Shown: positions 1 to 7,604, counted from the stretch's first letter. The stretch: DNA of 7,623 bases from Draconibacterium orientale (GCA_020718265.1 DYSM01000140.1:1-7623), one strand, 5' to 3'. Program-made: numbers and translations. The notes: a model not told the origin generated them from the letters alone.

Positions 1-5
1 AATTT

Positions 6-35
6 AACTTTACAAACTTTCAACTTTATGACTTT
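6..35. repeat. Short degenerate AACTTT repeat downstream of the sensor gene
   Basis: The words AACTTT, AACTTT, AACTTT and GACTTT begin at 6, 15, 22 and 30 on the plus strand, 7-9 nt apart. They lie in the 77-bp non-coding stretch after the stop of the phosphatase gene. No GC-rich hairpin followed by a T-run is visible in this stretch, so it does not look like an ordinary intrinsic terminator. The window ends here, so the full length of the repeat is unknown. Confidence 0.4.
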
Positions 36-77
36 TTATACTGAACTCAATATTTGTTTTGTTTGCTATTATATTTT

Positions 78-3000
78 TTACAATTTAAACCCAATCAACA
101 GTATATCATCGGTTTGACCGGCCTTTGCCATCCAGTCATTTATGGTTTTATTAAGTATTTGATGTTGCTCGGCAAACGGCTTTTGATGGATTTCCAACAG
201 CAGATTTTTAAGGGCTTTTATCATAAATTTCCGGTTGTCGGGTCCGCCAAACTGGTCTTGATAGCCGTCCGTAAATACATAAAACCACGTGGGACTTGTG
301 TAATTTACGGTGTGCATTTCGTAAGGTTCGAGCAATTGTTTGGCAGTTTTTCCGCCGCCAATCCCTTTCTTGTCAGCTTTTACATGAAACAATTCTCCGT
401 TCGTAATGTAAACGAGCGGATTTTTTGCGCCGCCAAATTCTACCGTTTTCGCTTCTTCGTCAATCACGCACAGTGCCATGTCCATGCCGTCTTGGTTGGA
501 GGTTTCTTCTTGTTTGAGAGCTAAACGCACATAATCGTTCATTTTTTCCATAATTTGGTCGGGGCTTGTGATGCCTTTTCCGACAATTGTGGTCAAAATT
601 TCGCTGCCAATCATGCTCATGAACGCGCCCGGAACGCCGTGACCGGTGCAATCTACGGCTGTTATGAAAATTTTGTTTCCTTTTTTGGCATACCAATAAA
701 AATCGCCGCTGACAATATCGCGCGGTTTGAAGAAAATAAAATAATCTCTTAATCCTTGGTTAATCGTATTTTCCAGCGGAAGCATTGCTTCCTGAATACG
801 CTTTGCGTAATTTATGCTTGCTGTAATATCTTTATTTTTGGCGGAAATTTCATCGTTCAAAGCTGATAATTCCTGATTTTTATGCTGAATTTCCGATGTT
901 CGTTCTTCGACAATGCGCTCCAGGTGTTCTTTTTGTTTTTTAACTCGACTCAAACTCAACTGTACAATGCCCCACACAAAGACCACAAACAGAATAAGAT
1001 AGCCCAAATAAGCACCAATGGTTTGATACCACGGCGGCAGTATTTCAAATTGATATTCAGCAGGTTCACTTTCAACGCTGTATAAATTTTTGGCTATCAC
1101 TTTGAAGGTGTATTTGCCGGGCGATAGGTTTGAATATTCTTTTTCTGTTTTGGCTGTCCAATCCGACCATGCTTCTTTATCGTCGCCAATCAAGATAAAT
1201 TTATACATATTTTTCTCAGGCTCTTCGTAAAAAAGTGCTGAAAATGTGAATCTTAACCCGTTATAATTGTAATCCAAAACAGGAATTAGGTTTTTAGGTT
1301 GTTGCAGTGTCGGAATACCGGCAGCATCGACAAAGGTTCCGCCGAAAATAAGCGAATCGCCGTTGATAGTTTCCAAGTTACGGATAAGCACTCGATACGA
1401 ATTTTCCGAACTGTTTTTGTAATTCATATCGAAACGGGCAAAACCTTTTTCAGTCCCAACGATAAGTTCTTTGCTCGACAAAGTGCTGATACTATGAATA
1501 TTATCTCTCAATTTCAAAAACGGCTGACTGACGATTTCAAAACTGTCTTTTGAACGTTTCAGAAGTGCAAGTTCCCAGTGAGATACGTTTTGTTTTTTGT
1601 CGAAAAGTTGTTCTTTAAACCAAATATCGCTGTTGTCGGCTTGGTGTAAGTTTGTAATTTTTTTTATGCCGAAATATTTCACATATTCAGGATCTCGCAG
1701 CATACGGTTTTCTTTGGAATCAAATTTGTAAATTCCACTGTCTGTGGCAAATATAACTTTGCCGTCCAATTTGAAAACGTAATTTCCGATGTCGTTCGGC
1801 AGTCCGCTTTTTGCATTAAACAACTGATTTTCAAGTACCGAATCGACCGTTTCATTCAATTTCAATCGTATAACACCCTTATTTTGGTTAGAAATCCAGA
1901 TGTAACCGTCTTTGCATTCTTCGAGATGTTTGCTGTCTTCGGTAAAATTCTGAATTTTATTTCGGAACAGCCATTTTCCGTCTTTAAATTCAAATACGGA
2001 CAATCCGGTTCCGCCGGCAGCGAGTATAATGTTAGGGTGTTTTTGTAATCTAATAAACGTTCTGATTGCTTGATCTTCAAGAATGTACTTGGCTTCTTGA
2101 TTCTCAATATAAAACAAACCCAAAGTTCCGGCGCAAAGTAATTGCCCGGCAACTGTGTCGATTTTCCAAATTTGCGACGCTCCTTTCGAGTTTTTTATGG
2201 GCGTAAATTTTTCTCTGTCGAAGGCTGTTTTTTTATGCCAATCGTAGAAAAAAATTCCGGTTGAACTGCTGACATACAGAATACTGTCGTGCAAAATGGA
2301 TGATGATGTTACGCCCGAAAGTCCGGATTTGTCATTAAAAAACGTGTAAGGTGAATTTGAATTTATGTAAGAAATTCCGGTACCTAATCCAGCCCAAACA
2401 TTGTTGCTTGGGTCGGAAAAAATGCTTAAAATAGTGTTGCTTTGCAGACCATTTTTATTCGCTATATGGTTCTTAATGTTGAAGTTATTGTCTGTTATAA
2501 GAACACCTTCGGTAAACAATCCGAGCGCGTAACCGCTTGCTCCGTGTGTGCCGGCGGTGTACATGCCTCGTATGAGCGGATTCATCTTTGCGGGCGAATA
2601 CGTTCCGTTTTTGTAAAGTAACGCATCTTCTTGCCAAAGTGTGATGAGAATGCTGTCGTTTCGGTAAGGGAACATGCCTGTAATCAGAGGTTTACTGAAT
2701 CTGTCGCCACCGGGAACATGCACAAGTTTCTCATTTTTATATTCCCAAAGTCGAAGTTTGTGTTCTTGGATGTATAGCTTGTCGCCAACGCGCAGCGGAC
2801 GGATAAATTTGTTATTTTCTTGTGCGTTCTGAACGTCGATAATCGTAAATTTTTCGTTTTTGTAAATATAAAGTGCCAAAGGTGTCAGAAAGATAACGGC
2901 ATCATCAAACACTTCAATAGCAGGCACTTTGCTGAATTGTCGTTTTTTTTCCGGAATGAGTTTTGAAAGTGAAATATAAATCATATTTCCCACAGAATCA

Positions 3001-3323
3001 GCACCTAAGTAGCCTAATTCGCCGTTTCCTGCACCAACGTAAATGCGTCCGTTTTTGTCTTTTGCAAAAGAGTAAACAATTGAACTGTTTGGTGTATTGA
3101 TTTTTGTCCAGCGTATGCCGTCGAACTCCAACACAGACGAGGAGCCGAAATACATCACGCCTCGATAGTCTTGAATCACTGCAAAGTTCTGATTTCCTGC
3201 ATTATACTCTACATTTGTATAGTTTCTGATAAACGGGACGCCCACCGATTCGATTTGTGCTCGTAGTGTGAATGTTACGAAGGTTACCAGCAGAGTCAGA
3301 AATATATATTTTCTTTTCGCCAT
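78..3323 (-). CDS. Membrane sensor: periplasmic propeller, Y_Y_Y domain, SpoIIE/PP2C-type phosphatase
   Basis: Predicted 1081-residue transmembrane sensor with serine/threonine phosphatase output. Residues 1-22 form a signal peptide (MAKRKYIFLTLLVTF..., cleavage likely after LRA). Residues about 25-670 are propeller repeats of the two-component-regulator type, clearest at 51-69 (QDYRGVMYFG...EFDG), 292-320 and 507-535. A Y_Y_Y domain spans about 683-765, one membrane helix about 769-789, and a charged coiled coil about 793-840 leading into an IxYAxRIQxAMLP motif (837-849). The SpoIIE/PP2C domain fills 850-1081 and keeps the expected acidic residues: D874 (SGDFYW), D891 (DCTGHGVPGA), D948 (DGMDMA), D1019 (FTDGYQDQ) and D1072/D1073 (QTDDILL). 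The sensor half therefore faces the periplasm and the catalytic half the cytoplasm. No histidine kinase, receiver or DNA-binding domain is present. The open frame extends to a TTG at 3392, but that start would bury the signal peptide behind 23 residues and overlap the upstream stop, so ATG at 3323 is preferred. The ligand and the phosphoprotein substrate are unknown; a STAS-type partner is family-based inference. Confidence 0.93.
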   Translation of the reverse strand: MAKRKYIFLTLLVTFVTFTLRAQIESVGVPFIRNYTNVEYNAGNQNFAVIQDYRGVMYFGSSSVLEFDGIRWTKINTPNSSIVYSFAKDKNGRIYVGAGNGELGYLGADSVGNMIYISLSKLIPEKKRQFSKVPAIEVFDDAVIFLTPLALYIYKNEKFTIIDVQNAQENNKFIRPLRVGDKLYIQEHKLRLWEYKNEKLVHVPGGDRFSKPLITGMFPYRNDSILITLWQEDALLYKNGTYSPAKMNPLIRGMYTAGTHGASGYALGLFTEGVLITDNNFNIKNHIANKNGLQSNTILSIFSDPSNNVWAGLGTGISYINSNSPYTFFNDKSGLSGVTSSSILHDSILYVSSSTGIFFYDWHKKTAFDREKFTPIKNSKGASQIWKIDTVAGQLLCAGTLGLFYIENQEAKYILEDQAIRTFIRLQKHPNIILAAGGTGLSVFEFKDGKWLFRNKIQNFTEDSKHLEECKDGYIWISNQNKGVIRLKLNETVDSVLENQLFNAKSGLPNDIGNYVFKLDGKVIFATDSGIYKFDSKENRMLRDPEYVKYFGIKKITNLHQADNSDIWFKEQLFDKKQNVSHWELALLKRSKDSFEIVSQPFLKLRDNIHSISTLSSKELIVGTEKGFARFDMNYKNSSENSYRVLIRNLETINGDSLIFGGTFVDAAGIPTLQQPKNLIPVLDYNYNGLRFTFSALFYEEPEKNMYKFILIGDDKEAWSDWTAKTEKEYSNLSPGKYTFKVIAKNLYSVESEPAEYQFEILPPWYQTIGAYLGYLILFVVFVWGIVQLSLSRVKKQKEHLERIVEERTSEIQHKNQELSALNDEISAKNKDITASINYAKRIQEAMLPLENTINQGLRDYFIFFKPRDIVSGDFYWYAKKGNKIFITAVDCTGHGVPGAFMSMIGSEILTTIVGKGITSPDQIMEKMNDYVRLALKQEETSNQDGMDMALCVIDEEAKTVEFGGAKNPLVYITNGELFHVKADKKGIGGGKTAKQLLEPYEMHTVNYTSPTWFYVFTDGYQDQFGGPDNRKFMIKALKNLLLEIHQKPFAEQHQILNKTINDWMAKAGQTDDILLIGFKL

Positions 3324-3337
3324 AAATTCAGAAAACC

Positions 3338-3345
3338 CAAATATA
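3338..3345 (-). promoter_or_regulatory. Candidate Bacteroidota -7 promoter box before the sensor gene
   Basis: The minus strand reads TATATTTG, an exact match to the Bacteroidota -7 consensus TAnnTTTG. Fourteen nucleotides separate it from the chosen ATG at 3323, so a transcript starting from it would have a leader of only about 8-10 nt. No good TTTG-type -33 element is seen at the expected distance; there is only a T-run (TTTTTTAG) about 22 nt upstream. In AT-rich DNA such a match can arise by chance. Confidence 0.35.
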
Positions 3346-3385
3346 GACAAAATTTTGAATCCGGATGCTAAAAAATTAAATATTC

Positions 3386-5530
3386 TTACCAATTTGCGTT
3401 TTGAAGATGTTTATCATTATCTATCTGCATGAAAAACAGAGGTTTAGATTCCATAAGTTTTACATCCTCCGTTGGCTCGGAAAATACGCCCGAAATGGTG
3501 ATGTTGTTACTGCTAATTTTAACGGCTTTCAATCCAATCATACTTTTATTATTCTGATATTCAGTAAATTGAACCTTGCCATCCGTAGTTAAGTGTGCAA
3601 GCAAAATATTTCGAGAAGCCGATGCTGTTTTCAGATGTTCCTCATTATCAACATAATTTTGGAAATTCATAAACACATACAAATCATTGTTGATTTTCAT
3701 GCAATCGAACAGCGAGCCTTTGGCTACAATTTTTATCGGAACTGCGGGAGTTGTGCCGTCCGGTTTTATTCTGTAAATTTCTAATAATGAAGCGCTTTTA
3801 CCGTAAACTTCGTTCGACAAAACCAACACAATTTCGTTATTCAAACCGTCGTAATCCAAAAAAACAGGCAACAATTGTGTATTCAAAGTGTAAATTTCCG
3901 AAACTTTCCCGTCTGTTTCCGCCCTGAAAAGTTTCAATTTCGTGCTGACTCCGACTTCCTGCACACAATACACCGCAGCTTGTTCGTAAGCCGAAATTAA
4001 AGTTGCGTGCGTGCCCGAGGTTCCGGTTTTTAAGAAACGAACTGTGCCTGTTGTATCTGCAAAAGCCACGAAATCAACATCTTGGTCGGCACGTTTCTCA
4101 AATCCGGCGAGCCAATAGCCTGTTGGTATTTTGGCATAAGATGTTGCGTAAAGACCTGTAGCAGAAGAACTTGCATCGTAAGGACGTAACGTGTTGGTTT
4201 TGTGCACAAATGTAACATAACGCGGCAAAGTCGGAAATGCTTTGGCAAACAAATTTGTCTGATAATGCTCATACACAAAGGTTTTCTGACCTTTCAGAAA
4301 CAGATTTTGCCTCAAAATATAATCGCGCAAGCCCGTAAGTCCGTTATATTCTTTGAGATAGAAATTTTGATATTTTTGAACGTTTTGAGAATTTATGCGG
4401 GCTTCGGCTACGTGCAACAACGAATCGGCTTCCGACTCTTTTTCTGTGATAAGTTGCACATATTCAGTGTGTTTTCGCAAATCGTTTCGCGTAATGCTTT
4501 GCGGATTGTTGAGTTGTTTTCGGAACAAAGTTTGCGTTTCAACTTGCGATTCTTTGTATTTGAAAAGCGCAGTGAGTAAGGATTGCGGGTCGTATTTTTC
4601 TATTTTATACACAAATTTTTCATCCAAAACATACGGGCGAAAATTATCGGAATACACTTCGCGTTCCAAATTTTTCAGGCGTTCGTTCATGTCCGAGTTT
4701 ATAACGTCAATCTCGGTTTTGTTGGTCGAAATGTTTTTTTGCATGGTTTGTTTCACGTCTTTAACCCACGAATTGTAGTCCCAAAGCTCGATTTTATTTT
4801 TGAGGAAATTGCTTTGCGTCAAGCCGTCCAAGCGATACGTTACGATTGGTTTTAAGATGTAATGTTGGTCGTAACTCTTTATCGGAAAGCGGTCTAACAC
4901 TTTTCGGTACTTGTCGAAATACACCTTTGAAGAGTCAAAAGCCGATTGAATTACGGTCAATTTTTTTACAAGTTCCGGGTCTTCACTCAGATACATATTT
5001 TTGATGTTTGTGTATTGGGAATTAATATCCTTGAACTCGCTGACACACACGTTGTAATACCCTACAGTTTTTTCAAAATACGACGTAATTTCGTTGATAT
5101 TTTTCTCGTAAATGCGCATTTCTTCGGCTTTCACAGTAACGAACGCCGCAATGTCTTCCAAACTTAATTTCTTATCGCTCGGTGTGATTCCGCCGTTCTC
5201 GTAATAGTCGCGGTTGCCTTTACTTTCAGCCTGAAGTTTCAATTGACATAAACCGTAGTAAAGTTTTGTGTTATAGGCAAAAAATCGCACAAGGCGTGGG
5301 TCTGTCAGCGGGTCGTAGTCGCGTGCCCAAAATTCGGCGATGAGCGCGAGTTGAAAATACGCATTCGCAAACTCCGGCTCCTGCTTCTGAAACGCCAACA
5401 GCAACGAGTAAGATTTTTCTTTATCGCCCTGTAACACAACCTCATGCACGCGGCTGTACTTCAACTGCCGCTGCGCCGCTGTGGGCAAACCGAGCAAAAT
5501 TACGAAGAGAAATATGAGAGTGGTTTTCAT
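3386..5530 (-). CDS. Exported protein of unknown function, helical N-terminal half and propeller-like C-terminal half
   Basis: I do not recognise a named family. The 714-residue product starts with a signal peptide (MKTTLIFLFVILLGLPTAAQ, cleavage likely after TAA at residue 19); no lipobox cysteine is present, so it is a soluble periplasmic or secreted protein rather than a lipoprotein. Residues about 25-70 look like one or two TPR-like helical hairpins (VVLQGDKEKSYSLLLAFQKQ, then ANAYFQLALIAEFWA). Residues about 125-410 are charged and mostly helical, possibly coiled coil. From about 465 to 705 the protein turns into beta strands, with turns at 494 (TTG), 540 (TDG), 591 (PDG) and 650 (TDG), about 46-59 residues apart, as in a propeller. 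There is no OmpA-like domain and no obvious type IX secretion sorting domain at the C terminus. The open frame reaches a TTG at 5545, but ATG at 5530 places the signal peptide correctly. The sensor gene follows after 62 bp on the same strand, suggesting joint expression and a role in the same envelope process; that link is inference. Confidence 0.85.
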   Translation of the reverse strand: MKTTLIFLFVILLGLPTAAQRQLKYSRVHEVVLQGDKEKSYSLLLAFQKQEPEFANAYFQLALIAEFWARDYDPLTDPRLVRFFAYNTKLYYGLCQLKLQAESKGNRDYYENGGITPSDKKLSLEDIAAFVTVKAEEMRIYEKNINEITSYFEKTVGYYNVCVSEFKDINSQYTNIKNMYLSEDPELVKKLTVIQSAFDSSKVYFDKYRKVLDRFPIKSYDQHYILKPIVTYRLDGLTQSNFLKNKIELWDYNSWVKDVKQTMQKNISTNKTEIDVINSDMNERLKNLEREVYSDNFRPYVLDEKFVYKIEKYDPQSLLTALFKYKESQVETQTLFRKQLNNPQSITRNDLRKHTEYVQLITEKESEADSLLHVAEARINSQNVQKYQNFYLKEYNGLTGLRDYILRQNLFLKGQKTFVYEHYQTNLFAKAFPTLPRYVTFVHKTNTLRPYDASSSATGLYATSYAKIPTGYWLAGFEKRADQDVDFVAFADTTGTVRFLKTGTSGTHATLISAYEQAAVYCVQEVGVSTKLKLFRAETDGKVSEIYTLNTQLLPVFLDYDGLNNEIVLVLSNEVYGKSASLLEIYRIKPDGTTPAVPIKIVAKGSLFDCMKINNDLYVFMNFQNYVDNEEHLKTASASRNILLAHLTTDGKVQFTEYQNNKSMIGLKAVKISSNNITISGVFSEPTEDVKLMESKPLFFMQIDNDKHLQNANW

Positions 5531-5552
5531 GGTTTTATTTTTCAAAATATAT

Positions 5553-5587
5553 TAGATTTAAGACATCAGATTACAGACAACAGACTA
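5553..5587. repeat. Imperfect tandem heptanucleotide repeat in the intergenic spacer
   Basis: Five 7-nt units follow each other on the plus strand: TAGATTT, AAGACAT, CAGATTA, CAGACAA and CAGACTA, approximating CAGACWA. The AGA core recurs at exact 7-nt intervals. The array lies in the 136-bp AT-rich spacer (5531-5666), between the DUF3843-like gene and the start of the 714-residue exported protein. The remainder of the spacer holds AT-only sequence with a 7-bp inverted repeat (5611-5617 and 5631-5637) and no convincing terminator. Confidence 0.6.
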
Positions 5588-5666
5588 TAAAATATTGTAA
5601 ATCTACATTTTATAAATCAAATATGTAATAATTTATATTTGGTTTAAATTAAATAAGGACGAACTA

Positions 5667-7253
5667 TTATATCATATATATTTCCGGCTCTGAGTGATAA
5701 TTATTTCGTTTACTATATCGAAGTAAGAAATCAAATTCTTGTTTTGACAGAGTGCTATATGGCTTAATATCAAGTTGTTTCGCATAATTGTCATACCAAA
5801 AATGCGCTAATTCCGAAGAAAGGGTTCTGTCATCAACAAGTGAATCTGCTGATTCTCTTTGCTCAGTTGCCGGATTTTTTTCGGAAACAGGTTCAAACGC
5901 ATACCAAATATCTTGACTAATTTCTATCCCTTTTTTTGGGTTAAAAAACACTGTCAGTATGGCATTACGGTTTTTTGCTGTGTTGAAAATTTTGGTGCCA
6001 GATGTCATAGCTTTGTCGGGGCTTTTACCTTTTCCATATTTTTCGTTGTAAAAATCGTAAAATTTATGTAAAAAAGAATCAATTTCTTTTATCGGAATTT
6101 TAACAAATTGCGCGCCTTTCGTAAGTTCTAAAAATGCGGTTTGTTGCTTTGCCAATATTTCTGCTTTCTCGTCCATGTTTTGCAAAAATGATACAGATTC
6201 TAACGCCTTTTGTGAGTTTTTTTCAGACTCCACAATTTTTCTGTCATTCTTTAAAATCGCTTGCGCGCCGGCAAACCACCATTCGTTTTTCCATTTTACA
6301 AGTCCGAATAAAACGAGGTCTCCCTCATTTGGGAAAGCACTGTTTTTATTGAACGATTCCATTGTAACATCAAAATTCATTCCGCTTGCAATATGCTCAA
6401 AATACATGGATTGCTCGCTTTGCTTTTTTAGCTGAAATAAACCTTGAACACGTTTGGTCTGCGCTTTGAGGTCGGGATACAAAGGATGTTTTGCTCCGAG
6501 AAGTTCTGCCAACCATTCGTTTGCTCTAAGCGCGAGCAATTTTGTATGCGTATTTGCAACATGTTCAGTAAGGGTGTCATACAAAATAGCTTCGTTATTT
6601 TCATTGTTTTTTTTGTAGATTTCTAAGGCTTCTTTTTCTGCGAGCAGCCCGGTGTCCGGAAAAAACAAATAGGTATTAAAGAGCAGATATTCTTCTGAAA
6701 ACCGAATCGGGAAGAAATTTTGTTCAGTTTCATACTCGGCATAATAGCGTTTCAGAATCGGATTTTCGGGAGCATATTCGTAGGCTTCGTGAATAATATC
6801 TGTCAAATCTCCGGCAATTTTTTTAAGATGATAACTGTTCGGATCAATTATTGCATCATTTGAGATTGTGCTGACACAATACCAAACTAAAAACTTAACA
6901 TCTTCATAATCAGGCTCATTTTCGTAAAATTCAGTTTCTTCACAAAACGGCAAACGCGTTCCGTAAAACTCCGTATGTAACCTTACGAATGTATTCCAAA
7001 TATTTGTTCCCGAAACTAAATCTTCCAAATAAGATGCTAATACACAAGCCGTTAAACTGACTTCCTCTTCTGTCAAATGTGACGGAATCAATTTATTCGG
7101 GTCGTCTGCCATCGTTTTGCGAAGCTTGTTCGCAAGTTCGATGTAGAATGAATCGGTTACAACTTTTGCCTTGTATGGTTTCATTCGCAACCATGTTTGA
7201 ATGAATATTTTAGAGTTGTTTATCGGGATAATTTTACCTTTTTTTTGTTTCAT
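5667..7253 (-). CDS. DUF3843-like protein
   Basis: This 528-residue protein resembles the DUF3843 family of Bacteroidota, whose function is not established. The resemblance is recognised from sequence patterns, not from a search: an N-terminal IFIQTWLRMKPY segment (16-27) followed by DSFYIELANKL (34-44), then YLEDLVSGTNIWNTFVRLH (75-93) leading to FYGTRLPF, EDVKFLVWY (117-125) and EYAPENPILKRYY (159-171). A central GDLVLFGLVKWKNEWWFAGA segment (311-330) is tryptophan-rich and could form a small beta barrel. The C-terminal part holds FYDFYNEKYGKG (398-409), ILTVFFNPKKGIEI (432-445) and a helical tail ending in YMI. There is no signal peptide or membrane segment, so it should be cytoplasmic. 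No catalytic motif was recognised. The ATG lies 3 nt after the stop of the upstream RHH-like gene, which supports this start and suggests translational coupling. A 136-bp spacer separates it from the exported-protein gene downstream. Confidence 0.88.
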   Translation of the reverse strand: MKQKKGKIIPINNSKIFIQTWLRMKPYKAKVVTDSFYIELANKLRKTMADDPNKLIPSHLTEEEVSLTACVLASYLEDLVSGTNIWNTFVRLHTEFYGTRLPFCEETEFYENEPDYEDVKFLVWYCVSTISNDAIIDPNSYHLKKIAGDLTDIIHEAYEYAPENPILKRYYAEYETEQNFFPIRFSEEYLLFNTYLFFPDTGLLAEKEALEIYKKNNENNEAILYDTLTEHVANTHTKLLALRANEWLAELLGAKHPLYPDLKAQTKRVQGLFQLKKQSEQSMYFEHIASGMNFDVTMESFNKNSAFPNEGDLVLFGLVKWKNEWWFAGAQAILKNDRKIVESEKNSQKALESVSFLQNMDEKAEILAKQQTAFLELTKGAQFVKIPIKEIDSFLHKFYDFYNEKYGKGKSPDKAMTSGTKIFNTAKNRNAILTVFFNPKKGIEISQDIWYAFEPVSEKNPATEQRESADSLVDDRTLSSELAHFWYDNYAKQLDIKPYSTLSKQEFDFLLRYSKRNNYHSEPEIYMI

Positions 7254-7256
7254 GTC

Positions 7257-7604
7257 TTATTCTGCTATAAACGGATTGATGATTTGCTGTGTATTTTCGA
7301 TAATTTGACAGTGTTGCATGTCTTCGGAAACCAAAAGTTCGTTGCGGTTGAAGGTAAAGTCTTGCGGTAAATCCAAACGGTTTGTATTCAAAAACTGTTC
7401 TAAGTCTGACCATTTCGTGGTTTCCGAATTTTCGTTTTGCGTAGAATTTTTAGCACTGAACTTATTCAATGTAAGCTCGTTGTGCAAAAACTTAGGCAGA
7501 TACGTCCGCAAAAATTCATCCAACGAAATGCCGCGTATTCTCGCTAAATCCTCAGCCATTTTTGCCGTCTGTTCGTCTAAATTCAGTGTTAATTTTGTTT
7601 GCAT
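7257..7604 (-). CDS. Small ribbon-helix-helix-like protein, DUF6364-like, possible antitoxin
   Basis: The 115-residue product begins with a pattern typical of DUF6364-like ribbon-helix-helix proteins: a beta strand TKLTLNLD (3-10), helix EQTAKMAEDLARIRG (11-25), then SLDEFLRTYLPKFL (27-40). In RHH proteins the strand binds DNA as a dimer, and many are antitoxins that repress their own operon. Residues 41-65 are polar and Asn/Ser/Thr-rich, probably a flexible linker. The tail contains LPQDFTFNRNEL (79-90), which resembles the xFxFxRxE ending of toxin-binding tails in some antitoxins; this is a weak similarity. No recognisable toxin (PIN, RelE or HicA type) follows; the next gene, 3 nt away, is DUF3843-like. 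ATG at 7604 is preceded by an A/T-rich leader, and only 19 bp of upstream sequence is available, so the promoter and any operator lie at the edge or outside. A plain transcriptional regulator is an equal alternative to an antitoxin. Confidence 0.82.
   Translation of the reverse strand: MQTKLTLNLDEQTAKMAEDLARIRGISLDEFLRTYLPKFLHNELTLNKFSAKNSTQNENSETTKWSDLEQFLNTNRLDLPQDFTFNRNELLVSEDMQHCQIIENTQQIINPFIAE

Noticed and set aside
54..524. Plus-strand open frame of 156 residues opposite the phosphatase domain
   Set aside because: It lies entirely antisense to a strongly supported SpoIIE/PP2C domain apart from its first bases, and its translation shows no recognisable domain.
1862..2152. Minus-strand open frame of 96 residues within the sensor gene
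   Set aside because: It overlaps the propeller coding region in another frame and shows no domain; the sensor frame continues unbroken with propeller motifs on both sides.
3348..3366. Small palindromes CAAAATTTTG (3348-3357) and ATCCGGAT (3359-3366) as an operator or terminator between the exported genes
   Set aside because: They are perfect but very short self-complementary words with no loop and no T-run after them; without conservation data they cannot be told from chance.
4202..4778. Two overlapping plus-strand open frames of 125 and 127 residues
   Set aside because: Both are antisense to the helical middle of the exported protein and overlap each other in different frames; they look like shadows of a long AT-rich coding region.
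5618..5625. CATATTTG on the minus strand as a -7 promoter box for the exported-protein gene
   Set aside because: It has one mismatch to TAnnTTTG, lacks a visible -33 partner and sits in a stretch of nearly pure A/T where such near-matches are common.
5611..5637. Inverted repeat TATAAAT...ATTTATA with a 13-nt loop as a terminator for the DUF3843-like gene
   Set aside because: The stem is only 7 bp and entirely A/T, with no GC-rich core, so it is unlikely to terminate transcription and is expected by chance in such DNA.
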